64,000 bases of DNA from Acidiphilium sp. PA (lineage in GTDB: Bacteria > Pseudomonadota > Alphaproteobacteria > Acetobacterales > Acetobacteraceae): the NCBI RefSeq assembly GCF_026191915.1, contig NZ_JAIMBY010000002.1:310001-374000 (forward strand), given 5' to 3'. The first letter of the stretch is position 1. Each line of letters starts with the position of its first letter. The translations under genes were made by a program, and so were the position numbers. Under the pieces are notes generated by a model. The model did not search any database. It saw only the letters and a list, made by a program, of their open reading frames with translations, and was not told the DNA's origin. This document shows positions 41,677 through 51,439 of the stretch, piece after piece.

Positions 41677-42495
41677 TCAGCCGGGCGGGGGAAACGCCTG
41701 CGTGCGGACGTCCTCCGCGTAGCGGCCGATGGCGTCACGCATCAGGCTCGCACCATCGAGGTAGGTGCGGGCGAAGCCGGGCACGTAGCCGCCGGACAGG
41801 CCCAGCACGTCGTGCAGGACCAGGATCTGGGCATCGGTGCCAGGGCCGGCGCCGATGCCGATGGTGGGCACCGTGAGGGTTCTGGTGATTTCGGTGGCGA
41901 GCGGGGCGGGAATCGCTTCCATGAGCACCATGCGGGCGCCGGCTTCGGCCAGCGCCTGGGCATCGGCCAGCAGGAGCGCCGCGGCGTCGGCGGTTTTGCC
42001 CTGTTTTTTAAAGCCGCCGAGTTGGCGGACATGCTGGGGCGTGAGGCCGATATGGGCGCAGACCGGGATGGCGCGGGCCGAGAGGAAGGCGACGGTTTCG
42101 ACCATCGGCGCGCCGCCTTCGAGCTTGATGATGTCCGCCCCGGCCTTGACCAGCAGGGCGGCGCTGGCGAAGGCCTGGGCGGGGCTGGCTTCGAAGCTGC
42201 CGAACGGCAGATCGGCCATAATCAGGCAGGCGGGGGCGGCACGGGCGACCATTTCGGTGTGGTAGAGCATGTGCTCGAGGCTGACGCGCAGCGTATCGCG
42301 CCCGCCCTGGACGGTCATGCCGAGCGAATCGCCGATCAGGATACCATCGATGCCGGCCTGTTCCGCGAGCCGGGCGAAGGGGTGATCGTAGGCGGTGATC
42401 AGGACGCGTTTGGTCTGGCTGCGCTTGGCGCGATCCCAGCTGGTGAGCGATTTGCGGTCCGGCGCTGGTTCGGCGCGGGGCGGGATACTGTCCAT
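41677..42495 (-). CDS. panB: 3-methyl-2-oxobutanoate hydroxymethyltransferase
   Basis: The 272-residue enzyme makes ketopantoate for CoA synthesis. It shows VLITAYDHPFARLAEQAGID, GDSLGMTVQG, CAHIGLTPQHVRQLGGFKKQ and VPTIGIGAGPGTDAQ; metal ligands Asp and Glu lie in these loops. ATG 42495 has GAGGAAG upstream; the longer open frame overlaps the carbonic anhydrase gene. panC is not in the window. It is probably co-transcribed with the carbonic anhydrase upstream (35-base gap). Confidence 0.95.
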   Translation of the reverse strand: MDSIPPRAEPAPDRKSLTSWDRAKRSQTKRVLITAYDHPFARLAEQAGIDGILIGDSLGMTVQGGRDTLRVSLEHMLYHTEMVARAAPACLIMADLPFGSFEASPAQAFASAALLVKAGADIIKLEGGAPMVETVAFLSARAIPVCAHIGLTPQHVRQLGGFKKQGKTADAAALLLADAQALAEAGARMVLMEAIPAPLATEITRTLTVPTIGIGAGPGTDAQILVLHDVLGLSGGYVPGFARTYLDGASLMRDAIGRYAEDVRTQAFPPPG

Positions 42496-42530
42496 GGGTT
42501 TGGCTTCCTCGTCTCGGCTCCGGTCTGAGC

Positions 42531-43160
42531 TTAGCCCACCGGCGCGGGTTCCGCGATGAGCGTTTCGGCATCGGCCGTGATCTGGCGGAGCGTGCCGTTG
42601 CCGACGTCGAAATAGAACCCCAGCAGTTTGAGGGTGCCGGCGTCGGAGGCGGCGGCGATCCATGGAAAGCTCATGAGGTTTTCGAGCGAGACGCGCACGC
42701 TTTCGATCTCGGCGCGGTGCTGTGCCTGGATCGGGTCGTCGGCGAGCAGCATGGCGCGCTGGCGGGCGGGCTGGGCGATGCGGACCCAGTTGGCGACGAA
42801 ATCGCGCGCTTCGGGCGGCGGATCGTTCATCAGGGCGTGGATGCCGCCGCAGGCGCTGTGGCCGACCACGGCGATGCGCCGGACTTTCAGGACGCGGACC
42901 GCGAACTCGAGGGCTGCGGACGTGCCATGGTTCGCCATGTCCGGCGCGTAGGGCGGCACCAGATTGGCGATGTTGCGGACGACGAACATGTCGCCGGGCC
43001 GGGAATTGAAGATCATTTCGAGCGGCACGCGGGAATCGCAGCAGCCGATGGCCATTGTGTGCGGCTGCTGGCCGTTGCGCGCCAGGGCTTCGAGCGCTTC
43101 GCGCTGCTGCGGCCATTGCGCGGCGCGGAACCGCTGGTAGCCGGCGATCAGTTCATCCAT
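42531..43160 (-). CDS. Beta-class carbonic anhydrase
   Basis: The 209-residue zinc enzyme interconverts CO2 and bicarbonate. Zinc ligands are Cys40 (in GCCDSR), His101 and Cys104 (GHSACGG), with Asp42/Arg44 as the catalytic dyad. ATG 43160 is preceded by GGAGGAAAA; the upstream in-frame Met is not. Bicarbonate supply to carboxylases is the usual role, and in an acidophile it may help with pH balance. It precedes panB. Confidence 0.93.
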   Translation of the reverse strand: MDELIAGYQRFRAAQWPQQREALEALARNGQQPHTMAIGCCDSRVPLEMIFNSRPGDMFVVRNIANLVPPYAPDMANHGTSAALEFAVRVLKVRRIAVVGHSACGGIHALMNDPPPEARDFVANWVRIAQPARQRAMLLADDPIQAQHRAEIESVRVSLENLMSFPWIAAASDAGTLKLLGFYFDVGNGTLRQITADAETLIAEPAPVG

Positions 43161-43230
43161 GGGTTTTCCTCCGGGTCGATCAGGGCATGGTAGCAATGCT
43201 GTTGCACTGCGGCAAACTAGGCGTGGGCGT

Positions 43231-43394
43231 GGGAAAGGGAGGCAAGGAGAGTCTTCTTTTTTGTGAACAAAAAAGAAGCAAAAAAACTTTGTTAATCAGG
43301 GCTCCAGCCGGTTTTAGCGCCCGTGCTCCAGGGGCGGAAAGTTTTTTGCTTCTTTTTTACAAAAAAGAAGCGCTGCGCTTTGCTTTCGCTGCCC
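43231..43394. repeat. Bipartite A/T-rich inverted element, copy 4
   Basis: The left hairpin is CTTCTTTTTTGTGAACAAAA with AAGAAGC after it, then AAAAAAACTTTGTTAAT. The right hairpin is GCTTCTTTTTT (43349-43359 region), AC, AAAAAAGAAGC. The centre is in the reverse direction relative to copies 2 and 3: its complement reads GGAGCACGGGCG. It lies between divergent genes (carbonic anhydrase and the M20 hydrolase), so it cannot simply be a terminator. It accounts for most of the 310-base gap; no other feature is seen there. Confidence 0.8.
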
Positions 43395-43470
43395 ATTTCC
43401 ATGGCATAATCCGCCCTTGCGGTTGGGCCGATGCGGCGCTTATCATCGGCGCTTAACGATAGGTGTGTGA

Positions 43471-44625
43471 ATGCCCGACTCAATTGTTGATACGCTGACC
43501 GCGAAAATGACCGCCTGGCGGCACCATTTGCATCAGAATCCGGAATTGTCGCTCCACGAGGCAAAGACGGCGGCTTTTGTGTGTGAGACGCTGACCGCGC
43601 TTGGCATCGGGTTCGAATCCGGCATCGGCGGGCATGGCGTGGTCGCGACGATCCGGCGGGGTGGTAACCGCAGCGTGGGGTTGCGGGCGGATATGGATGC
43701 GCTGCCGATCGTCGAGGCGACCGGATTGCCCTATGCCTCGCACACGCCCGGGGTGATGCACGCCTGCGGGCATGATGGTCATACCGCGTCATTGCTGGGT
43801 GCGGCGATGATGTTGCGCGATGACCCTGACTGGTCCGGCACGGTGCACTTCGTGTTTCAGCCGGCCGAGGAAGGATTTGGCGGCGCGCGGGCGATGCTCG
43901 CGGATGGTATGCTGCGCCGGTTTCCGATGGAACGGATCTTCGGGTATCACAATTGGCCGGGTCTGGAGGCCGGGACCGTGATGATCCCCGATGGGCCGAT
44001 GATGGCACAGGGCGAGCGGCTGGGAATTACGATCCATGGCCATGCCGGGCACGCGGCCATGCCGCATCTGACCGCGGACCCGGTGCTGGCGGCGGGGCAT
44101 GTGATCGTGGCGCTGCAATCGGTCGTGTCGCGCAACGTCAATCCGCTGGAAGCGGCGGTGGTTTCGATCTGCGTGATGCAGGGGGCGGAGGCGGAGAATC
44201 AGATTCCCGATGTGGTGACGCTGCGCGGGACGTTTCGGGCGTTGATCCCGGACGTTTTCGACCTCGTGGCCGGGCGGATCCGGGACGTGGCGACCCATAC
44301 CGCGGCGGCGCTGGGGTGCCGGGCCGAGGTGGTGTTCGAGCGGACCGTGGCGGCGACCATCAATCACCGCGACGAGGCCGAACTGGCGCGGGCGGCGGCG
44401 GGCGGCATCGGGCTGCCGGTGCGCCAGGATCTGCCGCCGACCATGGCGAGCGAGGATTTCGGCTGGTTTTTGCGGGAAATTCCCGGTGCCTACGCGTGGA
44501 TCGGCAATGGGCCGGCGGCGGAGGGCGCGTTTCTGCATAACCAGTTCTATAATTTCAATGACGCGATCCTGCCGGTGGCCGCGCGCTATCTGGTGGCGAC
44601 AGCCAAGGCGGCGCTGGGCGGATGA
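43471..44625 (+). CDS. M20 family amidohydrolase (hippurate/N-acyl amino acid hydrolase-like)
   Basis: The 384-residue metallopeptidase-like enzyme has GLRADMDALPIVE, MHACGHDGHTAS (Cys99, His101), the catalytic Glu pair QPAEEG (133-134) and SEDFGWFLREIPGAY. It cleaves N-acyl groups from amino acids; this subfamily (M20D) also includes IAA-amino-acid and hippurate hydrolases. It overlaps the next gene by four bases. The substrate is undecided. Confidence 0.9.
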   Translation: MPDSIVDTLTAKMTAWRHHLHQNPELSLHEAKTAAFVCETLTALGIGFESGIGGHGVVATIRRGGNRSVGLRADMDALPIVEATGLPYASHTPGVMHACGHDGHTASLLGAAMMLRDDPDWSGTVHFVFQPAEEGFGGARAMLADGMLRRFPMERIFGYHNWPGLEAGTVMIPDGPMMAQGERLGITIHGHAGHAAMPHLTADPVLAAGHVIVALQSVVSRNVNPLEAAVVSICVMQGAEAENQIPDVVTLRGTFRALIPDVFDLVAGRIRDVATHTAAALGCRAEVVFERTVAATINHRDEAELARAAAGGIGLPVRQDLPPTMASEDFGWFLREIPGAYAWIGNGPAAEGAFLHNQFYNFNDAILPVAARYLVATAKAALGG

Positions 44626-45830
44626 GTGCGGCGGCGTGGTCGGCGCCGATCGCCACGGCTGAGCGGCAGGCGATGGCGCGGGCGATGGCTTGTCTCGTGG
44701 CGCCCGGGGAGCCGGCGGCGAGCGATCCGGCCGCTTTGGTTGAGGTGGCATGCCGCGATCGGGTGGGGCTGGTGAGCGTCACCTGGCCGGGGGTTGCGGC
44801 CCCGCTATGGGTGCGGGCCGGGACGGCCGATGCGGGCGAGCTGATTGGCGCGATGCGGGATACCGCGGCGTCGCTGGCGTTGCCGTTCGCGCCGCGCCGG
44901 ATCATCGAGATCGGCGCGGGGGCAGGGTATCGGACGGTGGCGCTGGCCGTGGCGTTTACCGGGGCGACGATTGCGAGCGTCGAGCCGGTTCCGGCCGAGG
45001 CACGGCTGCATGCGTTGAATACGCTGGCATGGCGGCAGATTATCGGGATGCGGGCGGCGATTGCGGAGTCTGTGACGCGCTTCGGGTTGGGCCGCGTGGC
45101 GGAAACGGGGCGGACGGTGCTGTTGCCCTCGGCGGATGGGCCGATCGGGGGGATGCCGCTGGCGGCGGTGATGCAGCAGCTGGGCTGGGAGGGGGTCGAT
45201 CTGCTCGTCGTCGATCCCGGAGCGTACCCCGATCTGGCACGGGCGGGCACGGCGGTGGCGCGGGCGCGGGTGGTGGCGGTGCGGCGGCCCGGGCCCGATC
45301 TGAGTGAGGCGTTGGCCGCGACCCATGCGCGGGAGACATCGGGCGATTGGGATTTGTACGCGAGGCGCGCGGGCGCGGTGGCGGGCGCGCCGATGCGGCG
45401 GGATTTCGTGTTCGATGTCGCCGGTGCGGCGGCGGTGTGCCGTCGGGTGGATGTGATGGACGCGCCCTGGGCGTATTTCCCGATCGGCGATACCGGGTTC
45501 CGGTTGCATCCGAACCCCGCAGGGACGCCGGCTGCACGATTGATTGTGCAGCATTTTATGGCGGGACGGCCGGCGTTCGAGGTGCGGGTGCGGCTCAATC
45601 ACGCGGCGGCGAACCGGGTGCGGTTTGGCGTGGTGATCCGCGCGGCGGAGACCGGGCGGGTGGTGCATCGGGCGGAGCTTGTGCTGGGTGCGGCGGAAGC
45701 GCGGTTGTGGCGGTTCGATGTGCCGCTGTTTTTCGGCGAGGCTGCCATCGAGTTTGCGACCGAAATGGCTGACGGTGGCAGCAACGGCCATGCCTGGGCC
45801 GAATTCCTCGACCCGGTCTTTTCCGAATGA
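44622..45830 (+). CDS. Putative SAM methyltransferase with C-terminal beta domain
   Basis: The 402-residue product has a class I methyltransferase fold: EIGAGAGYRTVALAVAF (96 on), SVEPVPAEARLHAL (acidic residue for SAM ribose), DLLVVDPGAYPDL. After about residue 260 comes a separate Val/Arg-rich beta domain ending AEFLDPVFSE, like carbohydrate-linked extensions in FkbM-type proteins. Coupling to the M20 hydrolase (four-base overlap) gives no clear pathway. The fold call is fair; the substrate is unknown. Confidence 0.65.
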   Translation: MSAAAWSAPIATAERQAMARAMACLVAPGEPAASDPAALVEVACRDRVGLVSVTWPGVAAPLWVRAGTADAGELIGAMRDTAASLALPFAPRRIIEIGAGAGYRTVALAVAFTGATIASVEPVPAEARLHALNTLAWRQIIGMRAAIAESVTRFGLGRVAETGRTVLLPSADGPIGGMPLAAVMQQLGWEGVDLLVVDPGAYPDLARAGTAVARARVVAVRRPGPDLSEALAATHARETSGDWDLYARRAGAVAGAPMRRDFVFDVAGAAAVCRRVDVMDAPWAYFPIGDTGFRLHPNPAGTPAARLIVQHFMAGRPAFEVRVRLNHAAANRVRFGVVIRAAETGRVVHRAELVLGAAEARLWRFDVPLFFGEAAIEFATEMADGGSNGHAWAEFLDPVFSE

Positions 45831-45874
45831 AGGTTTTTTTGGTTCTTTTTTACCGAAAAGAACTCTTCCTTAAC
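45831..45874. repeat. A/T-rich inverted element, single-armed copy 6
   Basis: AGGTTTTTTTGGTTCTTTTTT then ACCG and AAAAGAACTCTTCCTTAACC. Stem GTTCTTTT with AAAAGAAC. Compared with copies 1-4 the C-G pair in GCTTC/GAAGC is replaced by the compensated G-C pair in GGTTC/GAAC. It follows the methyltransferase stop immediately and precedes recO, so it may be a terminator or a half element. Confidence 0.7.
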
Positions 45875-45892
45875 CGTTAGACTGTATCCGCG

Positions 45893-46636
45893 ATGGAATG
45901 GTCAGACCCCGCAATCATCCTGAGCCTGGCGCCGTATGGGGAGGGTGATCAACGCGCGATCGTGCTGACCGAGGCGAACGGCGCATGGCATGGGCTGGCG
46001 CGGGGCGGTGCTTCGCGCAGGGGGGCGCCGGTCTGGCAGGAGGGCAATCTGATCGCGGCGCGGTGGGTGGCGCGGCTGCCGGAGCAGCTGGGCACGCTGA
46101 GCGCGGAGCTGGTGCATCCCGCGGCGGCGTTGGCAATGAACGACGCGATGGCTCTGGCGGTGCTGCGCGCGGCCTGCGCCGTGGCGGCGGGGGCATTGCC
46201 GGAGCGTGCGGCGCATCCGGCCGCGTTTCTCGGGCTCGCGCGGTTGATGGGCGGCATCGGCATTGCCGGGGCGGCGCTGCCGGCTTTGGTGCGATTCGAG
46301 GTGGAACTGCTCCGGGAGCTCGGCTATGGGCTTGATTTTACGGCATGTGCGGTGAGCGGGGCGCACGAGGATCTGGCCTATGTTTCACCGCGGACCGGAC
46401 GCGCCGTCTCGCGGGCGGCCGCCGGGGTGTGGGCGGAGCGGTTGTTGCGTCTGCCGGGGTTTCTGGTTGGCGATGAGGTGGCAGATCTGCCGGCGTGCCG
46501 CGATGGATTGGCGCTGACCGGGCATTTTCTGGCGCGCGATGCGTTTGGCGCGCGGCATGCGCCGCTTCCCTCCGCGCGGGTCGCCCTCTATGACCTCGTG
46601 ACACGACGGATGAACGGAGAGACACATGCCGGATGA
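45893..46636 (+). CDS. recO: DNA repair protein RecO
   Basis: The 247-residue product has an N-terminal OB fold ([20 protein letters not shown]), then the alphaproteobacterial RecO pattern [36 protein letters not shown] and RLPGFLVGD. It loads RecA onto SSB-coated DNA in the RecFOR pathway. The zinc-finger cysteines of some RecO proteins are absent, which is common in this class. It overlaps parC by 11 bases. Confidence 0.93.
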   Translation: MEWSDPAIILSLAPYGEGDQRAIVLTEANGAWHGLARGGASRRGAPVWQEGNLIAARWVARLPEQLGTLSAELVHPAAALAMNDAMALAVLRAACAVAAGALPERAAHPAAFLGLARLMGGIGIAGAALPALVRFEVELLRELGYGLDFTACAVSGAHEDLAYVSPRTGRAVSRAAAGVWAERLLRLPGFLVGDEVADLPACRDGLALTGHFLARDAFGARHAPLPSARVALYDLVTRRMNGETHAG

Positions 46637-48869
46637 TTTGACCGGAACCATTCAGGACACGCCGCTGGCGACGGCGCTGTCGGAACGGTATCTGGCCTAT
46701 GCGCTCTCGACCATTATGTCACGCTCGCTGCCGGATGTGCGCGACGGGCTGAAGCCGGTGCATCGGCGGCTGATTTTCGCGATGCGGCAACTGAAGTTGG
46801 ACCCGGGATCGGGCTTCAAGAAATGTGCCCGTGTGGTGGGCGATGTGATGGGCAAGTTCCATCCGCATGGCGATATGTCGATCTATGAGGCGCTGGTGCG
46901 GTTGGCTCAGGATTTCTCTTCGCGCTATCCGCTGATCGAGGGGCAGGGCAATTTCGGCAATATCGACGGCGATAACGCGGCGGCGATGCGCTACACCGAA
47001 AGCCGGATGACCGAGATCGCCGCCGCGCTGCTCGACGGCATCGATGAGGACACGGTCGACTTCCGGCCGACCTACGACAATGAGGATTCCGAGCCGATCG
47101 TGCTGCCCGGCGCGTTTCCGAACCTGCTCGCCAATGGCGCGGCGGGGATTGCGGTGGGGATGGCGACGTCGATTCCGCCGCATAATGCCGGGGAGTTGTG
47201 CGAGGCGGCGATCTATCTGATCCGCAATCCGGGGAGTGAGACGGCGAAACTGCTCGATTTCGTGCGCGGGCCGGATTTTCCGACCGGGGGGGAACTGGTC
47301 GAGGACCGGGAGACGCTGCGGCTGGCGTATGAGACCGGGCGCGGCTCGCTGCGGGTGCGGGCGCGGTGGAGCCGATCCGACCTCAAAGGTGGGATGTGGC
47401 AGATCGTGGTCACTGAAATTCCGTATCAGGTGCAGAAATCGCGCCTGATCGAGCAGGTGGCGGAATTGCTGGCCGAGAAGAAACTGCCGCTGCTGGGCGA
47501 TATTCGCGACGAAAGCACCGAGCATGTGCGGATCGTGCTGGAGCCGAAATCGCGCACCGTCGATCCTGATATGCTGATGGCGAGCGTGTTTCGCGCAACT
47601 GCGCTCGAGACGCGGTTTTCGATGAACATGAACGTGCTGGATGCCGACCGCACGCCGCGGGTGATGAACCTCGCCGAGATGCTGCAGGCATGGCTCGATC
47701 ATCGCCATGTCGTGCTGCAGCGGCGCTCGCGCCACCGGCTGGCGGCGATTGCGCGGCGGCTTGAGATTCTGGACGGTTATATCACCGCGTTTCTCAATCT
47801 GGACGAGGTGATCCGGATCATCCGCACCGAGGATGAGCCCAAACCCGCGCTGATCGCGGCGTTTGCGCTGACCGATGTGCAGGCGGAGGCGGTTTTGAAC
47901 ATGCGGCTGCGCAGCCTGCGCAAGCTCGAGGAGATGGAGTTGCGCCGCGAGCACAAGGCGCTGAGTGCCGAGCAGAAGGCGCTGAATGCGATGCTCGACG
48001 ATCCTGCGAAACGCTGGGCGCGGATCGAGGCGGAGATCGACGCGACGCGGCAGAAATTCGGTGCCGGACCGCTCGGGGCGCGGCGAACCAGCATTGGCGG
48101 AGCTCCGAACGTGATCGAGGTTTCGGCGGAGGCGTTCATCGAGCGCGAGCCGCTGACCGTGATTTTGTCGGACAAGGGCTGGGTGCGGGCGCTGAAGGGC
48201 CATGCGGTGGCCGATGCGGATTTGAAATTCAAGGAAGGGGATCGGCTCAAGACGCTGCTACGCTGTTCCAGCGTGGACCGGATTGCGGTGTTTGCGACCA
48301 ATGGCAGGGTCTATACCGTGCGGGCGGCGGATCTGCCGCGCGGGCGGGGCGACGGCCAGGCAATTCGCCTGTTGATTGAACTCGGCAATGAGGACGATGT
48401 GGCGAGCCTGTTCGTGGCGGATGGCGCGGCGCGTTACCTGGTTGCGAACAACCAGGGGCGCGGATTTATCGTCCCCGGCAGCGAACTGGTCGCCGAGAAG
48501 CGCACCGGCAAGCAGATTTTGACGGTCAAGCCAGGCGAGGCGGCGAAATTCTGTCTGCCGGTTGGCGGGGATCATCTGGCGGTGATCGGTGAGAACCGGA
48601 AACTGCTGGTGTTTCCGCTGGACCAAATTCCCGAAATGGCGCGCGGCGCCGGGGTGATTCTGCAGAAATACAAGGATGGCGGGCTGGCGGATGCCAAGAG
48701 TTTCACGCTGGCCGAGGGGCTGACCTGGCGGCTGGGTGACAAGACCCGCACGGAGACCCGGCTGGCCGAGTGGCTGGGCGCGCGCGGCCAGACCGGGCGG
48801 TTGCCGCCAAGCGGCTTTCCGCGCACGGGCGTGTTTGGCGCGAGCGTGCCGGGCGATGGGGCAGGGTAG
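46626..48869 (+). CDS. parC: DNA topoisomerase IV subunit A
   Basis: The 747-residue subunit breaks and rejoins DNA to unlink daughter chromosomes. It has [40 protein letters not shown] and the catalytic Tyr123 ([10 protein letters not shown]). The C-terminal beta-pinwheel shows [12 protein letters not shown] and [12 protein letters not shown] without a strong GyrA box, which supports ParC over GyrA. The residue corresponding to Ser80 of E. coli is Met84. It overlaps recO by 11 and the next gene by 14 bases. Confidence 0.94.
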   Translation: MPDDLTGTIQDTPLATALSERYLAYALSTIMSRSLPDVRDGLKPVHRRLIFAMRQLKLDPGSGFKKCARVVGDVMGKFHPHGDMSIYEALVRLAQDFSSRYPLIEGQGNFGNIDGDNAAAMRYTESRMTEIAAALLDGIDEDTVDFRPTYDNEDSEPIVLPGAFPNLLANGAAGIAVGMATSIPPHNAGELCEAAIYLIRNPGSETAKLLDFVRGPDFPTGGELVEDRETLRLAYETGRGSLRVRARWSRSDLKGGMWQIVVTEIPYQVQKSRLIEQVAELLAEKKLPLLGDIRDESTEHVRIVLEPKSRTVDPDMLMASVFRATALETRFSMNMNVLDADRTPRVMNLAEMLQAWLDHRHVVLQRRSRHRLAAIARRLEILDGYITAFLNLDEVIRIIRTEDEPKPALIAAFALTDVQAEAVLNMRLRSLRKLEEMELRREHKALSAEQKALNAMLDDPAKRWARIEAEIDATRQKFGAGPLGARRTSIGGAPNVIEVSAEAFIEREPLTVILSDKGWVRALKGHAVADADLKFKEGDRLKTLLRCSSVDRIAVFATNGRVYTVRAADLPRGRGDGQAIRLLIELGNEDDVASLFVADGAARYLVANNQGRGFIVPGSELVAEKRTGKQILTVKPGEAAKFCLPVGGDHLAVIGENRKLLVFPLDQIPEMARGAGVILQKYKDGGLADAKSFTLAEGLTWRLGDKTRTETRLAEWLGARGQTGRLPPSGFPRTGVFGASVPGDGAG

Positions 48870-50931
48870 CGCCGCGATTGCGGCGGCCGACCGGGCGGGT
48901 CTGCCGGCTCTAGGTGGGCTTTCGCTGAATTTTCGGGCGGTTTCGTTGCTCGAAGGGGTGCGCGCGGCGATCGCGGTGGCGGGTACCATGGCGGTTGGCT
49001 CGCTGCTCGGGCTGCCGCAACTGGGGTTGGCGGCGCTGGGCGCGTTGCTCGCCTGTTTTGCCGACCCCGGCGGGCCAGTGCGCGCGCGCCTGCCGCCGAT
49101 GCTGGTGTTCGGCGTACTGGGGGCGCTGTGTTTTTCGATATTCGGGCTGATCCTGGCGCGCAGCCCGGCGTTTGCGATCCTGGCGGCCGGGGTGACGATT
49201 TTTGCGTGCAGTTTCGCCCGGATTTATGGCCAGAGCGGGCTGCAGACCGGCAATCTGGTATCGGTCGCGACTGTGTTGTCGCTCGATGCGCCGATCCGAT
49301 CGGTCATGGCGGCGATCCCGCCAGGTCTGGCGTTCTGGGCCGGTGCGGCGGGTGCGGCGCTGCTGACGCTGGCGTTATGGCGGATCCGCCCGTTTCATCC
49401 GGTGCGGATGGCGCTGGCGGATCTGGCCCTCGCGCTTTCGGCGCTGGCGCGGGATCTGGTGGATCTCGCCAATGAACCCAGGCCGGATGAGGATGGGTTC
49501 GATCTGCACGCGCGCGGTCATCGACGGGCGGTGCGCGAGGCGATCGAACGGGCGCGGGAGGTGATGCTCGCGACGATCAGGCGGCGCGGGGCGGCGAGCC
49601 GGCGCGCGAATGCGATCGCGCTGCGGCTGGCGACATTCGATCAGATGTTCGGTGCGATGATCGCGGTGGGCGAGGCAATGGCGGCCGACCCCGCGGGCGC
49701 GCCGGCATCGCGCCAGGCACTGCGTGATCTGGCACCGTTGCTGGCGGCGCTGGCACCGGCGATCGAGGCGGATCGTTCGCTCGATACCGCGCCGATCCGG
49801 GAGGCTTTGCGGCGGTTGCGCGATGATATCGGCGCGATCAGTGAGGAGGCGCCGATCCGCCGGTTGCTTGATGCCGTGGCGGATCGGCTTTCGGTGGTCG
49901 TGACGGTATCGAACGCGCCGGGACCCTCGCCGGTGGCGGATGGCACGGCGATCGACTGGCGGGGGATGATCTTTGGACCGATCCGCGCCAACTGGACGCT
50001 GGAATCGGTGCCGCTACGCCACGCGCTGCGGACTGCGATCGTGACCACGCCGGTGCTGGGGTTCGTGCAATGGCTGGGCAACCCGTTCGGGCACTGGCTG
50101 GCGATTACCGTGATCTTCGTGCTGCAGCCGCATTTTTCGGCGACCTGGGTGCGCGCGCTGGAACGCGTGGGCGGTACCGCGGCGGGCGGGGTGCTGGCGG
50201 CGTTGATCGGGCTCGTCTGTCATACCAGGCTGGAACTGGCTTTGGCGATGATCCCGCTCGCTCTGGTGGCGTTTGCGATCCGGGGGGTGAATTTCAGCGC
50301 CTACACCGCGGTGCTGACGCCGATGATCGTGCTGCTGATCGAACAGATCTCGCCGGGGGTGAACCAATGGACCGTTGCCCTGTCGCGGGTGGGCTTTACC
50401 CTCGGCGGCGGTGTGCTGGCGGTGGCGGCGAACCTCGTCTTATGGCCGAGTTTCGAAGGAAACCGGCTTGGCGCGGCGCGGGATGCGGCGATTGCGGCGC
50501 ATCGGGATTATCTGGCCGCGAGTTTTGCCTATCTGCTCGATGGCGGGCCGCTGCCAGAGGCGGCGCGCCGGCAGGCGGGGCTGGCCAGCAATAATCTGGA
50601 AGCCTCGGTTTCGCGCGCGCTGATGGAACCGCACCGGGGGCATGACCCGCTGCTGCGCTCGGCGCTGGTGGTCGATGCGGCGCTGCGGCGGACCGCGGGG
50701 CGGCTCGCGGTGCTCAACCTCGATCCGCTGCCGGATGCCGACGAGGTGGCGGCGTGGCGACGCTGGCGTGACTGGTTGGATGCCGCCTTGGACCCGGCGC
50801 GCGGGCCGGCACCACCGACGCCGCGCGCCGTGCGGCGGCCGGCATCGGCCGAGAGTTTGCGCCGGCTGGCGCGGCAGGCGGAACTGGTGTTCCAGGCGAT
50901 CAAACCGGAGGCGTCGGATGAGCGGGCATGA
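48856..50931 (+). CDS. FUSC-family (aromatic acid exporter-like) membrane protein
   Basis: The 691-residue product has two sets of about five or six membrane helices (first from [19 protein letters not shown]; second from [15 protein letters not shown] through [19 protein letters not shown]) separated by a long cytoplasmic helical region, the layout of FUSC/YccS/AaeB proteins. Such proteins export aromatic acids or other toxic compounds. ATG 48856 is used; it lies inside the parC 3' end (14-base overlap). Cargo is unknown. Confidence 0.85.
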   Translation: MGQGSAAIAAADRAGLPALGGLSLNFRAVSLLEGVRAAIAVAGTMAVGSLLGLPQLGLAALGALLACFADPGGPVRARLPPMLVFGVLGALCFSIFGLILARSPAFAILAAGVTIFACSFARIYGQSGLQTGNLVSVATVLSLDAPIRSVMAAIPPGLAFWAGAAGAALLTLALWRIRPFHPVRMALADLALALSALARDLVDLANEPRPDEDGFDLHARGHRRAVREAIERAREVMLATIRRRGAASRRANAIALRLATFDQMFGAMIAVGEAMAADPAGAPASRQALRDLAPLLAALAPAIEADRSLDTAPIREALRRLRDDIGAISEEAPIRRLLDAVADRLSVVVTVSNAPGPSPVADGTAIDWRGMIFGPIRANWTLESVPLRHALRTAIVTTPVLGFVQWLGNPFGHWLAITVIFVLQPHFSATWVRALERVGGTAAGGVLAALIGLVCHTRLELALAMIPLALVAFAIRGVNFSAYTAVLTPMIVLLIEQISPGVNQWTVALSRVGFTLGGGVLAVAANLVLWPSFEGNRLGAARDAAIAAHRDYLAASFAYLLDGGPLPEAARRQAGLASNNLEASVSRALMEPHRGHDPLLRSALVVDAALRRTAGRLAVLNLDPLPDADEVAAWRRWRDWLDAALDPARGPAPPTPRAVRRPASAESLRRLARQAELVFQAIKPEASDERA

Positions 50932-51439
50932 GGCGAAACCGTCACGTATGGTATCGATCATCGAGGCGCTGCTGTTCGGCGGGCGGTGGCTGCTGGCACC
51001 GCTGTATCTGGCGATGGTCGTGCTGCTCGGATTGCTGGTGGTGCGGTTCATCATCGAGATTGTACACGCCGCGCCGAAACTGCCGACCATGGATGAAACC
51101 CATGTCATCATGACGACGCTGTCGCTGATCGATCTGTCGCTGACGGCCAATCTGGTCGTGCTGGTCATTCTGACCGGCTATGAGAATTTCGTGGCGCGGA
51201 TCACGCTGGCCGAGGGTGACCGGCGGCCGGAATGGATGGGCAACATCGATTTTTCCGGCCTGAAACTCAAATTGATGGGATCGATCACCGCCATCGCCGC
51301 CGTGCATGTGCTGCGAGTGTTTCTGGAAGTGCGGACCGAGCCGGATCGGGTGGTGATGTATCAGGGCGGGCTGATGATTGCTTTCGTGATCACCGGGCTG
51401 CTGTTGGCGCTGACCGATCGCATCGCCGGTCATGGATAG
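50918..51439 (+). CDS. UPF0114/YqhA family membrane protein
   Basis: The 173-residue product has membrane segments LLAPLYLAMVVLLGLLVVRF, SLTANLVVLVILTGY, MGSITAIAAVHVLRVFL and GGLMIAFVITGLLLAL, plus the family phrases GRWLLAPLYLAM and SLIDLSLTANLV. The function is unknown. It starts 14 bases before the FUSC stop and ends by overlapping the convergent GT61 gene by ten bases. Confidence 0.9.
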   Translation: MSGHEAKPSRMVSIIEALLFGGRWLLAPLYLAMVVLLGLLVVRFIIEIVHAAPKLPTMDETHVIMTTLSLIDLSLTANLVVLVILTGYENFVARITLAEGDRRPEWMGNIDFSGLKLKLMGSITAIAAVHVLRVFLEVRTEPDRVVMYQGGLMIAFVITGLLLALTDRIAGHG

